Part shown: piece by piece, positions 44,087 through 52,681 of the stretch
Layout: every line of letters starts with the position of its first letter
Numbering within the stretch: position 1 is the stretch's first letter
NCBI RefSeq assembly: GCF_003751445.1
Contig: NZ_RJUU01000001.1
Span: 4,779,001 to 4,843,000 of the forward strand
Reading direction: 5' to 3'
DNA from: Streptomyces sp. 840.1
Lineage (GTDB): Bacteria > Actinomycetota > Actinomycetes > Streptomycetales > Streptomycetaceae
DNA length: 64,000 nucleotides
The notes under the pieces: model-generated
The model's database searches: none
What the model was told of the DNA's origin: nothing
The model's input: the letters and a program-made list of their open reading frames with translations, nothing else
Translations under genes and position numbers: made by a program

Positions 44087-44220
44087 GTCCGGAGTGTCCG
44101 CCCACCGGACCGTGAAGGTCTACTTAGTTCTTCTCCGGGCGAAGCTGAAGCAGCGCTCAACAATCTTCGGCTCTGGCATGATCGGCCGCACATGGGCGGG
44201 GCCGACCTGGGGGCGGAAGC

Positions 44221-44895
44221 ATGGGCGTGCGGGTACTGACGGGGACGCGGATACGCGGGGCCGCATCGGCGGCTCTGATCATGGCCGGAACATTCGCCCT
44301 GTCCGGGTGCGCGGGCTTCCTCGTACCGGCGGGGGAGGGGGAGGCGGGCCCGAGCCCGTCGCGCACGGCGTCCGCCGGGGTGCGCGCGGACCGGCCGTCC
44401 CCGCTGGACATCGCGTCCGAACCCGCCGCGCGTCCGGGGCAGCCGGTCCGCCCGGCCCCCACACCCTCCGCCACCGGCTGCCCGGACTCGGGTCTCGTCG
44501 TGGACATGGGCCCCGTGGAGGCCGCCCTCGGCCACCGCGCCGTGGGGCTCACCCTGACCAACTGCGGCGGCAAGCCCGTCCGGGTCGACGGCTACCCCTC
44601 GGTCCAGGCCCTCGACGAGAAGGGTGACGCGCTGCCGGTGAAGGTGAATCCGGGCTCGTCCTACATGGGCCAGGACAAGGGCCCCGAAGAGGTCATGCTG
44701 TCCCCCGGGAAGACCATGCACTCGCTCCTGGCCTGGGTCTCCACCCCGACCGGCGGCGACATGATCGAGGGTGACGCGCTGGAGATCGCCCCGGCGCCCG
44801 GCCTGGAGGCGCGCACCTTCCCGCTGGAGGGCAGCGACGTACGGCTGCTCGACGAGTTCAACATGACGGGCTGGCGGACCTCGACGACCGGGTGA
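44221..44895 (+). CDS. Secreted DUF4232-like lipoprotein
   Basis: This 224-aa protein is exported and lipid-anchored. The signal peptide is 'ASAALIMAGTFALSGC' with lipobox L-S-G-C and the modified Cys at residue 30. A Pro/Ser-rich linker follows, then a DUF4232-like beta-sandwich domain from about residue 85 ('AVGLTLTNCGGKPVRVDGYP'). Such lipoproteins are abundant in Streptomyces and have no defined function. It is monocistronic between the dapA gene and a GNAT gene on the opposite strand. Confidence 0.85.
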   Translation: MGVRVLTGTRIRGAASAALIMAGTFALSGCAGFLVPAGEGEAGPSPSRTASAGVRADRPSPLDIASEPAARPGQPVRPAPTPSATGCPDSGLVVDMGPVEAALGHRAVGLTLTNCGGKPVRVDGYPSVQALDEKGDALPVKVNPGSSYMGQDKGPEEVMLSPGKTMHSLLAWVSTPTGGDMIEGDALEIAPAPGLEARTFPLEGSDVRLLDEFNMTGWRTSTTG

Positions 44896-44913
44896 CCCGC
44901 GCGGCCGCCCCGT

Positions 44914-45369
44914 TCACCGGCCCGCTCGGAGGGCGAGCTTGAAGCCCTCGTGGCTCGCGGTGAACCCCAGCGACGCGTAGAAGCGGTGCGCGTCCGTCCG
45001 CTGCCTGGTGCTGGTCAGCTGCACGAGCGCGCACCCCCGCTGCCGCGCCCGCTCGACGGCCCGCTCCATCAGCTGCCGCCCGAGCCCGCCGCCGCGCAGG
45101 CCGGGTCTGATCCGGACGGCCTCGATGAGGGCCCGCTCGGCGCCGTGCCGGCCGAGCCCGGGGATGTACGTGGCCTGCGGGCAGCCCACCACCGTCCTGC
45201 CGTCCACCAGGACCAGGACCTCGTTGCGCGCGTCGCCCGTGATGTCGGCGAAGGCCTTCTCGTGGGCCGCGTCGACGACGACCGAGGCGGGGTCGACGAC
45301 CTCGTCCTCGTCGGCGAGCAGCGCGAGAACGGCGGGCAGGTCCTGGCGGGTGGCGGGGCGCAGAACCAT
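44914..45369 (-). CDS. GNAT family N-acetyltransferase
   Basis: This 151-aa acetyltransferase has the GNAT acetyl-CoA-binding motif A in 'IRPGLRGGGLGRQLMERAVE' (R/Q-x-x-G-x-G/A) and the late 'AHRFYASLGFTASHEGFKLAL' signature. ATG 45369 gives the usual start 'MVLRPATRQDLPAVLALL'; the frame further upstream is only a shadow of the femX-type gene. The acceptor is unknown. It lies 53 bp downstream of the femX-type gene on the same strand and may be co-transcribed with it. Confidence 0.9.
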   Translation of the reverse strand: MVLRPATRQDLPAVLALLADEDEVVDPASVVVDAAHEKAFADITGDARNEVLVLVDGRTVVGCPQATYIPGLGRHGAERALIEAVRIRPGLRGGGLGRQLMERAVERARQRGCALVQLTSTRQRTDAHRFYASLGFTASHEGFKLALRAGR

Positions 45370-45422
45370 GGTCCCGATCCTCGCGCGGGGCCCCGGGGCC
45401 GCCGACCGGCCCGCCCCGGACG

Positions 45423-46541
45423 TCAGCGGCGCGACATGTACAGGCCGAACGCCTTGTGCAGCAGCCTGTTGACCGGGTAGTCCCACTCCCCGACGTACTC
45501 CGCCGCCCGGCCGCCGGTGCCCGCCTTGAAGCGCAGCAGGCCCATCAGGTGGTCGCTCTCGTCGAGGGTGTCGGTGATGCCGCGCAGGTCGTAGACGCTC
45601 GCGCCGCGCTCGTGCGCGTCGCTCATCATCCGCCACTGGATCGCGTTGTTGGGCTGCACCTCGCGCCGGCGGCTGGTGGAGGCGCCGTAGGAGTACCAGA
45701 CGTGCGTACCGACCGTCAGCATCGTCGCCGCGGAGAGGACCTCCCCGTCGTGGTGCGCCAGGTACAGCCGCATCCGCCCGGGGTCCTCGGCGCGCAGGGC
45801 GGTCCACATGCGCTGGAAGTATTCCAGCGGGCGGGGGATGAAGCGGTCGCGCTCGGCCGTCTCGCGGTACAGCTCGTAGAAGGCCGGAAGGTCGTCGTGG
45901 TCGCCCTCGACCACCTTGACGCCCGCCTTCTCCGCCTTCTTGATGTTGCGCCGCCACTGCTGGTTCAGCCCGTCGCGGATCTCCTCCAGCGACCGCCCGG
46001 CGAACTGGACCTGGAACACGTACCGGGGCTGTCCGGCGCTGAAGCCGTCCGTGCCCCCGTCCGCACCCTGCCGCCAGCCCATTCCGCGCAGCCGGTCCAT
46101 CAGCTCGGCGGCCCCCGGCTCGCACACGTCCGGCTCGACGTCGCGCAGTCTGCGCGCGGCCGGATCGGGGATGGCGTCCTTGACGGTCCGCGCCTCCCAG
46201 CGGCGGGCGATCACCGGCGGTCCCATCCGTACCGTGAACGCGCCCTGCGCCTTGACGTGCGCCACCAGCGGATCCAGCCAGCGGGGCAGGTCGCCCTCGT
46301 GCCACGGGATGACCGGCCCCTCCGGCAGATAGGCCAGATACCGCTTGATGCGGGGGATCGGCCGGTACAGGACCAGCGCGGCCCCGACCAGCTCCCCGGC
46401 ATCGAGCCAGCCGATGCTCTCCGCGCGCCAGTCGGGCTTCACCTCGCCCCACGAGGGGACCTGCATATGGCTCGCGGAACCCCGGCCCGCGACGAACGCC
46501 AGGTGCTGTTCACGCGTGATGCGCTCGACCCGCAGCGACAT
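45423..46541 (-). CDS. FemX/FemAB-type peptidoglycan bridge aminoacyltransferase
   Basis: This 372-aa protein belongs to the FemABX family, which adds the first bridge amino acid (glycine in Streptomyces) from aminoacyl-tRNA to lipid II on the inner face of the membrane. Two GNAT-like halves are recognisable, with 'LNQQWRRNIKKAEKAGVKVV', 'ELYRETAERDRFIPRPLEYF' and the late 'SHRR'-like 'YGASTSRRREVQPNNAIQWR'. The C-terminus keeps 'VYDLRGITDTLDESDHLMGL'. Its position near dapA/dapD, the source of LL-diaminopimelate, fits cell-wall biosynthesis. Start ATG 46541 is standard. Confidence 0.9.
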   Translation of the reverse strand: MSLRVERITREQHLAFVAGRGSASHMQVPSWGEVKPDWRAESIGWLDAGELVGAALVLYRPIPRIKRYLAYLPEGPVIPWHEGDLPRWLDPLVAHVKAQGAFTVRMGPPVIARRWEARTVKDAIPDPAARRLRDVEPDVCEPGAAELMDRLRGMGWRQGADGGTDGFSAGQPRYVFQVQFAGRSLEEIRDGLNQQWRRNIKKAEKAGVKVVEGDHDDLPAFYELYRETAERDRFIPRPLEYFQRMWTALRAEDPGRMRLYLAHHDGEVLSAATMLTVGTHVWYSYGASTSRRREVQPNNAIQWRMMSDAHERGASVYDLRGITDTLDESDHLMGLLRFKAGTGGRAAEYVGEWDYPVNRLLHKAFGLYMSRR

Positions 46542-46612
46542 GCGGTACTCCGTTCGTTGTCCGGTTCTGTACGATTCGCCAGCCTAATGACGAAAGTGCG
46601 GGCCGTAGTTGA

Positions 46613-46630
46613 CCTCAAGCGCACTTGACG
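46613..46630. promoter_or_regulatory. SoxR-like box in the ABM monooxygenase promoter
   Basis: CCTCAAGCGCACTTGACG matches the Streptomyces SoxR form CCTCAAG-N4-CTTGAGG at all but one fixed position. It overlaps a TTGACC -35 element (46609-46614), as MerR-family activator sites do. The -10 about 19 bp downstream is poor, which is normal for such promoters. Confidence 0.55.
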
Positions 46631-46686
46631 TAACAGGGTTGCCGTCACGGGCGCGCCGCAGGGGAGCGCCCGTGAGGGGAGCAGCC

Positions 46687-47400
46687 ATGAGCGTGGAAGT
46701 CGTGACCCGGCCCGATTTCACCCGAGCGGACGCGGGGATCGTCAAGGCGAGCACCTGGGACGCCGGCAGCCCCGAGCGGCAGCGCCGAGCCGTCGAGGCC
46801 ATCCGGGAGGCCTGGGGCAGCCGGGAGTGGCCGAGGCCCGGCCCGCTCTCGTACACCGTCCACGCGGGGGAGGACGGCAGGACGCTGCTGCACTACTCGC
46901 AGTGGGCGGACGAGGAGAGCCACCGGGCCTTCGTCCGGGCCGGGCGCGACGGGCGCGACGCCGACATCGACGCGGCCGTGCCGGGGATCGAGCGGCTCGC
47001 GCCCCGCACCTACGAGCTCTACCGCTCCACGGCGGGCGGCCCGGACGCACGGGAGCCGGGATGCGTCGTGATCGTCGACGTCGAGTTCGACGGAGCGGAC
47101 AAGGCCCGCCAACGCGACTGGGTGGACGGCGTGTTCGAGGCGCTCGGGACCGACCCCGCGCCCGCGCCCGGCGGCATCAGCGCTCACTTCCACGTCAGCA
47201 CCGACGGAACCCGGGTGCTCAACTACGCGGAATGGGTGAGCGCGCAGGCCCACATCGACGCGCTGGCCGCCGCCGGGGACGGGATCGGGTCACGGACACC
47301 GCAGTGGGAGGGGGTGCAGGCCTACCCCGGCGTGACCGGCGGCGGCGTGCACCGCTACACCCCCGCGCTCAGCCTGCGGCCGGCCGTCGGGGCGCGGTGA
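46687..47400 (+). CDS. Antibiotic biosynthesis monooxygenase (ABM) domain protein
   Basis: This 237-aa protein contains two ABM dimeric alpha/beta-barrel domains in tandem, residues about 12-105 and 122-225, each with the family's 'LHYSQWADEESHRAFV' / 'LNYAEWVSAQAHIDAL' signature. ABM proteins are cofactor-less monooxygenases acting on quinols and similar aromatics. I recall a monooxygenase gene (SCO1909) among the S. coelicolor SoxR targets; the SoxR-like box here and the gene order suggest that this is its equivalent. ATG 46687 is the first Met of the domain. Confidence 0.85.
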   Translation: MSVEVVTRPDFTRADAGIVKASTWDAGSPERQRRAVEAIREAWGSREWPRPGPLSYTVHAGEDGRTLLHYSQWADEESHRAFVRAGRDGRDADIDAAVPGIERLAPRTYELYRSTAGGPDAREPGCVVIVDVEFDGADKARQRDWVDGVFEALGTDPAPAPGGISAHFHVSTDGTRVLNYAEWVSAQAHIDALAAAGDGIGSRTPQWEGVQAYPGVTGGGVHRYTPALSLRPAVGAR

Positions 47401-47578
47401 CCGCGCGGGCGCGCACGCCGGTCGCACGGGGCTCCGCGGGCGGGCTGCGGGGGACCTTCCCGGGTACCGGGCGGCGGGGCACGAAATACGTCTACGCTTG
47501 GGCCGCCTGTCCCCGTACGTGCCCGGAGCCATCGCCCGGCGACGCGTACGACCCGTACGTTCCTAGGAGACCCCCCTG

Positions 47579-49072
47579 ATGTCCGCAGAGCGCCCCACCC
47601 TGCCGCCGGTACGGCTGCACACCGAGGCCGAGCTGGCACGGGACGCGCTTGCCGCGCCGCTGCTCGCCCGTGCCGTCCGGCTCGCCCGCTGGGCCGGACC
47701 CGGCACCAGGGTGGGCGCCGGCGGCGAGCTCGTCGACGCGCAGCTGCCCGAGGCGGCCGAGCACCTCGGCCTCACCGCGGACGAGGACGGGGCGGCGGAG
47801 GCCAGCGAGGCCTGGCGGCTCGCGGTCGATACCGGGCTCGTCGAGGTCGAGGACCCGGAGGCGGACGAGAAGGAGCCCGGCGCTGAAGCGGAGGACGGCT
47901 CCGGCGAGGAGGCCGAGGGCACCGTCACCGCAGGCGAGAACCTGGCGCTGCTGACCGGCGGATCGCCGCAGGACGTCCTGGCGATCTGGCTCGACGGCCT
48001 GGAGGCCGCGCACGCCGATGCCACCGCCCCCTTCTTCGACGACTTCGCCGACCTCGTCGGCGAGGACGGGTCGATCGACTTCGACGCCCTGGACTGGGAC
48101 CCGGAGACCGAGGCCGAGTTCCTCGACGGAGTGCTGGGCAACCTCTACCTGCTCACCGTCTCCGACAGCGCCGCGGGCGACGCACCGGTACCGCTGCCCG
48201 CGCTCGCCGCCTCGATGATCGTGCCCGACGACATGGGCGAGCCCACCGACGACATCCTGGAGCAGGTGTCGGACGCGATGATGCGCCTCGACGACCAGTT
48301 CCGGGTCCTGGAGCCCATCGGCATCGTCGAGTACCAGCCGGTGGACGAGGCGCTGCTGGCCGAGGAGGGCGAGAACGCCACCCCGCCCGCCGACGACGAC
48401 GACGTCACCCGGTACGGAATGGTGAAGCTGACCCCGCTCGGCCTCTACGGCATCCGGGCCAGGATGCTGGACGCGGGCGTGGAGGCCCCGGCCATCGGCG
48501 ACCTCGTCGACAAGAAGGCCGACGAGCTCCTCGGCGGCATCGCGTACTACCCCGAGGACGCGGCCCGCGGCGAGGTCCAGCTCTGGCTCGCCCGGCGCGG
48601 CGCGGGCGGGGCCGCCGCCGAGCTCCTGGACGCCGCACGCGGTCAGGACCCGCAGGCACCGCTGCGCCGGCTGCACTGCCAGCAGGCGCTCGCCCTGGTC
48701 GGCGCCGAGGCGGAGCCCGCCGTGCGCGCCGTGCTCGACGACGCCGAGCTGGGCGGCCTCGCCCGGGTCTGGCTCGCGGAGCTGGGCGCGGCCGACGTGC
48801 CCGCGCCGCCGGAGTCGATGATCTTCTGGCTCGCCGTCGACACGATCGCCGCGCAGCTGGAGGCGGACGGCGACCTGGACGAGCTCCAGGGGCTGGTCGA
48901 GGGACTCTCCGGCCAGCACAGCGGCTTCTTCGACGAGGTGTGGCGGGTGGACCACCCGGCCACGGCGGACGTCCTCGAGGCGATGGGCCGGCTGCACAGC
49001 GACAAGAAGCTGGCGAAGGACGCCCGCAAGGCCGCCTTCAAGGCCCGGTCGCGGGGCGGCTCCGGCAACTGA
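47579..49072 (+). CDS. Conserved acidic protein of unknown function
   Basis: This 497-aa soluble protein is strongly acidic, with a long Glu/Asp-rich linker (about residues 95-122, 'EVEDPEADEKEPGAEAEDGS'). It starts 'MSAERPTLPPVRLHTEAELA' and ends with a basic 'KKLAKDARKAAFKARSRGG'. No enzymatic motif, signal peptide or membrane helix is visible. Helical segments in the second half ('AAAELLDAARGQDPQAPLRR') suggest HEAT-like or TPR-like packing. It is a long-standing conserved hypothetical of Streptomyces. ATG 47579 follows a TAGGAGA ribosome-binding site. Confidence 0.85.
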   Translation: MSAERPTLPPVRLHTEAELARDALAAPLLARAVRLARWAGPGTRVGAGGELVDAQLPEAAEHLGLTADEDGAAEASEAWRLAVDTGLVEVEDPEADEKEPGAEAEDGSGEEAEGTVTAGENLALLTGGSPQDVLAIWLDGLEAAHADATAPFFDDFADLVGEDGSIDFDALDWDPETEAEFLDGVLGNLYLLTVSDSAAGDAPVPLPALAASMIVPDDMGEPTDDILEQVSDAMMRLDDQFRVLEPIGIVEYQPVDEALLAEEGENATPPADDDDVTRYGMVKLTPLGLYGIRARMLDAGVEAPAIGDLVDKKADELLGGIAYYPEDAARGEVQLWLARRGAGGAAAELLDAARGQDPQAPLRRLHCQQALALVGAEAEPAVRAVLDDAELGGLARVWLAELGAADVPAPPESMIFWLAVDTIAAQLEADGDLDELQGLVEGLSGQHSGFFDEVWRVDHPATADVLEAMGRLHSDKKLAKDARKAAFKARSRGGSGN

Positions 49073-49079
49073 GGCGGAC

Positions 49080-49114
49080 GGCGGCGGGGCGGCGGGACGG
49101 ACCGCCCCGCCGCC
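49080..49114. terminator. Hairpin terminator
   Basis: Perfect 13-bp GC arms (49080-49092 and 49102-49114) with a 9-nt loop follow the acidic-protein gene. Confidence 0.75.
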
Positions 49115-49228
49115 GGGGAAGTTCACGGAACGCAGTCCCTGGAAGTCGTCCTCAGTTCAACTGGTGTTGGCGGCGGCGCGGGACGGTGATCCCGCCAACT
49201 ACCGCCCCAGCTGCACCAGGAGTACGTG

Positions 49229-50722
49229 ATGGCCTTCACGCGCAGGGAATTCACCAGACAGTCCGCCCTCACCGGTGCCGGCATCGCCCTCACCGGAACC
49301 GTCGCCGCGCTGGCCACCGCGCCCGGCGCCCTCGCCGCCGGGGACTCGAAGCACGGCCACGACGACCACGGCCACGGTCACGACCACGACGGGCACGACG
49401 GACACGGGCACGGCCACGGCCACGAGCCCGGCTACGGGGCGCTGGTCCCCGACCCGAAGGGCATACTCGCGCTGCCCGCCGGATTCTCGTACAAGGTCAT
49501 CACCCACAGTGGTGTCACCAAGCTGGAGACCGGTGAGTACACCCCCTCCAACCACGACGGCACGGCCGCCTTCGAGGGCGCGCGCGGCGTCACCCTGCTG
49601 GTGAACAACCACGAGCTGGCCGGCGTCCGCGCGGACTGGGAGCACCCGGTCCCGCTCACAGACGGTCTCGTCTACGACGCGGTCGCGGGCGGCGGCTGCA
49701 CCGTGGTGGAGACCCGCCGCGACGGCCGCACCGCCGAGTGGGTCGGCATCGCCGGCACCTCCACCAACTGCGCCGGCGGCGCCACCCCGTGGGGCACCTG
49801 GCTCACCTGCGAGGAGACCGAGGACAAGGCCGGGAAGAACGGCCTGCTCAAGGACCACGGCTACGTCTTCGAGGTCGACCCGTACGACAAGCGCGCCAAC
49901 CGCGACCCCCGCCCCATCAAGGCCTTCGGCCGGTACGCCCACGAGGCGGTCGTCATCGACCCCAAGCAGGGCCACGCCTACCTGACCGAGGACGCCTCCG
50001 GTCCCAACGGACTGCTCTACCGCTGGGTCCCGCCGCACGGCTTCAGGCACGGCCGCGGCAAGCTGCGCACGCTCGCCGCCGACGCCGGTGTGCTGCAGGC
50101 CACCAAGTGCTTCGACCGCAGCGGCAGGTTCGTCGACGACCTCTCGCGCGCCACGAAGATCGGCACGGTGTACGGCGTGGACTGGGTCGACGTACCCGAC
50201 CGCGACGCGAAGACCGTCTCGGTGCGCAAGCAGTTCGGTGACAAGGCCGTCACCCGGGCCCGCAAGCTCGAAGGCATGTGGTGGGGGGACGGCGGCGCCT
50301 ACATCGTCTCCTCCTTCGCCCGCAGCGAGAGCCCGGTCCAGCACGACGGCCAGGTCTGGTTCTACGACCCGAAGCGCCGCACCCTGACGCTGAAGGTGCT
50401 GCTCGGCGTCAACGCCGACCCCTCGAAGGACGGTGCCTTCGACGGCCCGGACAACATCACCGTCTCGCCGTACGGCGGCCTCGTGATCGCCGAGGACGGC
50501 GAGGGCGTCCAGCACCTGTTCGGGGCCACCGAGAGCGGCCGCACCTACCCCATCGCGCGCAACGAGCTGAACGCCGGGACCGAGGAGGACCCGGAGTACA
50601 GCGAGTTCACCGGGGTCACCTTCTCGCCCGACGGGAAGACGCTGTTCGCCAACATCCAGACGCCCGGGATCATGGTGGCCATCACCGGCCCGTGGAAGCG
50701 TCAGCCGCGAGAGCAGCGGTAA
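49229..50722 (+). CDS. PhoX-type secreted phosphatase (DUF839), Tat-exported
   Basis: This 497-aa protein belongs to the PhoX/DUF839 family of Ca/Fe-dependent alkaline phosphatases that free phosphate from organic esters outside the cell. A Tat signal is present ('TRREFTRQSALTGAGIALTG'). A histidine/glycine-rich stretch follows at about residues 41-66, probably metal-binding. The propeller core has 'LLVNNHELAG', 'STNCAGGATPWGTWLTCEE', 'GRYAHEAVVIDPKQGHAYLT' and 'GPDNITVSPYGGLVIAEDGE'. ATG 49229 fits AGGAG better than the GTG at 49226. I found no convincing PHO box in front, so PhoP control is open. Confidence 0.9.
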   Translation: MAFTRREFTRQSALTGAGIALTGTVAALATAPGALAAGDSKHGHDDHGHGHDHDGHDGHGHGHGHEPGYGALVPDPKGILALPAGFSYKVITHSGVTKLETGEYTPSNHDGTAAFEGARGVTLLVNNHELAGVRADWEHPVPLTDGLVYDAVAGGGCTVVETRRDGRTAEWVGIAGTSTNCAGGATPWGTWLTCEETEDKAGKNGLLKDHGYVFEVDPYDKRANRDPRPIKAFGRYAHEAVVIDPKQGHAYLTEDASGPNGLLYRWVPPHGFRHGRGKLRTLAADAGVLQATKCFDRSGRFVDDLSRATKIGTVYGVDWVDVPDRDAKTVSVRKQFGDKAVTRARKLEGMWWGDGGAYIVSSFARSESPVQHDGQVWFYDPKRRTLTLKVLLGVNADPSKDGAFDGPDNITVSPYGGLVIAEDGEGVQHLFGATESGRTYPIARNELNAGTEEDPEYSEFTGVTFSPDGKTLFANIQTPGIMVAITGPWKRQPREQR

Positions 50723-51040
50723 TCCGTACGAGCGGTCCTGGCCGGCCGGTCCGGTGTCCCCCGGGGGAGGGACATCGCGGCGTGGCGCCGGCCCGGCCGG
50801 GCCGCCGGCTGCGTATGCCCGTAGTGGCGGGCGGAGCGGCTGCGGCGCACCATGTCGGAAAGGGATAAGCGCCACATCGCGGGGGGCCCGCGGGCGTCGC
50901 GCTGTGGCCCGGTGCCCTTGCCGGGAGCGGGCCAGGAGGCCGGGCGGACGCGGAATCGCTGATTACGAATCCGGCATCAGTGGGGCCCCAGGAGCGGTCG
51001 GGCATGGCGTCCGGCGTTTCCAGGGCGCATACTCAAGGTA
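50723..51040. other. 318-bp gap without a recognisable gene
   Basis: The space between phoX and the small Tudor-like gene holds only GC-rich sequence. Open frames on both strands lack codon bias, ribosome-binding sites and recognisable motifs. CATACT (51028-51033) directly before the next ATG could serve as a -10 element. Confidence 0.5.
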
Positions 51041-51271
51041 ATGAAACAGTCAGCCGGATCCCGGCGTCACCTGCCTTCCAGTCCCTTCAACCGCCCGGCC
51101 CAGGCGGCCCCACCGGTCGAATTGTTCGATGTGGGCGACAGGGTGTCGCACGACCAGTTCGGACTCGGCCGAGTCCTTGCTGTCGAGGGCGACAACGACG
51201 CAGTGCTCATCGACTTCTCTGGGCGACAGGGGAGGATCCTGAGCCCGTACTCCAAGCTGACCAAGCTCTGA
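51041..51271 (+). CDS. Small protein with PcrA/UvrD C-terminal Tudor-like domain
   Basis: This 76-aa protein consists almost entirely of one domain: 'FDVGDRVSHDQFGLGRVLAV', then 'AVLIDFSGRQGRIL' and 'YSKLTKL'. It closely resembles the C-terminal Tudor-like domain of PcrA/UvrD helicases, which binds RNA polymerase. No helicase part is present, so it is a stand-alone version common in Streptomyces. A role in modulating polymerase or helicase contact is inferred. The N-terminal 25 residues are basic and disordered. A hairpin separates it from the convergent terD-type gene. Confidence 0.8.
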   Translation: MKQSAGSRRHLPSSPFNRPAQAAPPVELFDVGDRVSHDQFGLGRVLAVEGDNDAVLIDFSGRQGRILSPYSKLTKL

Positions 51272-51344
51272 GAGAAGCCACGAGCACGCGCCGCGTCCGC
51301 CGTAGTCCTCGTCGTCTGCTCTGCCGACGGCCTCTTTCCCGCCG

Positions 51345-51390
51345 ACGGCCTTCAGGGGCACCCGCACCAGCCGGGTGCCCCTGAAGCCGT
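51345..51390. terminator. Bidirectional hairpin terminator
   Basis: Arms 51345-51364 and 51372-51390 pair over 19 bp with one bulged C and a 7-nt loop, between convergent genes. Confidence 0.8.
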
Positions 51391-51396
51391 TCCGCC

Positions 51397-52620
51397 CTAG
51401 AGCGACTGGGCCGCAGGCTTCACCATGCCCCGGACGGTGCGTGACTTCACGAAGTCGCCCACCGCTGTCATCTCCCACTCGCCGGAGAACTGCTTGATCA
51501 GCTTGGCCATGATCACGCCTGTCTGGGCCTCGGCGCTCGTCAGGTCGAAGCGGACCAGCTCCTCGCCGGTGGCCGCGTCGATCAGCCGGCAGTAGGCCTT
51601 GGCCACCTCGGTGAACTTCTGGCCGGTGAAGGAGTTGACCGTGAAGACGAGGCCGGTGGCCTCCGCCGGGATGCGGCCCAGGTCGACGACGATCACCTCG
51701 TCGTCCCCGGCGCCCTCGCCCGTGAGGTTGTCGCCCGAGTGCTTGATGGCGCCGTTGAGGATGGAGAGCTTGCCGAAGTAGCAGCTGTCCAGGTGGTTGC
51801 GGTTGGGCCCGTAGGCGATCACCGACGCGTCCAGGTCGATGTCCTTGCCCCGGAACGCGGGCTCCCAGCCGAGGCCCATCTTGACCTGGGAGAGCAGCGG
51901 CCGGCCGCCCTTGACCAGCGACACCGTCTGGTTCTTCTGCAGGTTGACCCGGCCCTTGTCCAGGTTGATCCGGCCCGGGGCGGGGGCCGCCGGAGGGGCG
52001 GCGGGCGGGGCCGGCGGCGCGGCGGGCACCGGCGGGGCGGCGAGCCTCGGGTCCACCGGTGCGGCGGCGGGCGCCGGGGGCGCCGCGGGGGCGGGCGCGG
52101 CGGCGGGCACCGGGGCGGCCGCGGGCTCGTCCTCGACGGAGACGCCGAAGTCGGTGGCGATGCCCGCCAGCCCGTTGGCATAGCCCTGGCCGACCGCGCG
52201 TGCCTTCCAGGCCCCACCCCTGCGGTACACCTCGATGACCACGAGCGCGGTTTCGGCGCCCAGCTGCGGCGGGGTGAAGGTGGCGAGCGCGCTGCCGTCG
52301 TCCGCGTTGCGCACGGTGGCGGTCGGCTCGATGCCCTGGAAGGTCTGACCCGCTCCGTCCGGGCTCGCGGTCACGACGATCTTCTCGATGCCGGGCGGCA
52401 CCGCCGCGGTGTCCACCACGATCGCGTCGGGCGCCGTGCCGCCGCCGGAGCGGTAGGTCACACCGGGGCCCGAGGGCTGGTTGTAGAAGATGAAGTCGTC
52501 GTCGGAGCGCACCTTGCCGTCGGCGGTGAGCAGCAGGCCCGACACGTCGAGCCGCACCGGAGCGGCGACGTCCACCGCCACGCGGGAGGCGGAGAGAGGG
52601 ATGTTCGAGCCGGGTGTCAT
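51397..52620 (-). CDS. Double TerD-domain protein
   Basis: This 407-aa protein has two TerD domains joined by a Pro/Ala-rich linker of about 60 residues. The first starts 'MTPGSNIPLSASRVAVDVAA', the normal TerD N-terminus. The second includes 'LDASVIAYGPNRNHLDSCYF', 'GEGAGDDEVIVVDLGRIPAE' and 'FDLTSAEAQTGVIMAKLIKQ'. The Asp-rich turns bind Ca2+. TerD proteins belong to tellurite and envelope-stress systems and affect differentiation in Streptomyces. ATG 52620 was preferred over ATG 52629 for the family N-terminus. No other ter gene is adjacent. Confidence 0.9.
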   Translation of the reverse strand: MTPGSNIPLSASRVAVDVAAPVRLDVSGLLLTADGKVRSDDDFIFYNQPSGPGVTYRSGGGTAPDAIVVDTAAVPPGIEKIVVTASPDGAGQTFQGIEPTATVRNADDGSALATFTPPQLGAETALVVIEVYRRGGAWKARAVGQGYANGLAGIATDFGVSVEDEPAAAPVPAAAPAPAAPPAPAAAPVDPRLAAPPVPAAPPAPPAAPPAAPAPGRINLDKGRVNLQKNQTVSLVKGGRPLLSQVKMGLGWEPAFRGKDIDLDASVIAYGPNRNHLDSCYFGKLSILNGAIKHSGDNLTGEGAGDDEVIVVDLGRIPAEATGLVFTVNSFTGQKFTEVAKAYCRLIDAATGEELVRFDLTSAEAQTGVIMAKLIKQFSGEWEMTAVGDFVKSRTVRGMVKPAAQSL

Positions 52621-52681
52621 AGCGGTCATGTCGGGGCTAACGAATGACCTGGCTTTGCCGTTCCCTTACCTAACGGGCTCG

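Noticed and set aside
49115..49160. PHO box before phoX (GTTCAC and GTTCAA)
   Set aside because: The two partial repeats are about 35 bp apart, not in the 11-bp direct-repeat spacing required for PhoP.
50682..51005. A 107-codon minus-strand frame in the phoX-Tudor gap
   Set aside because: Pro/Ala-rich composition, no ribosome-binding site, and overlap with the phoX 3' end.
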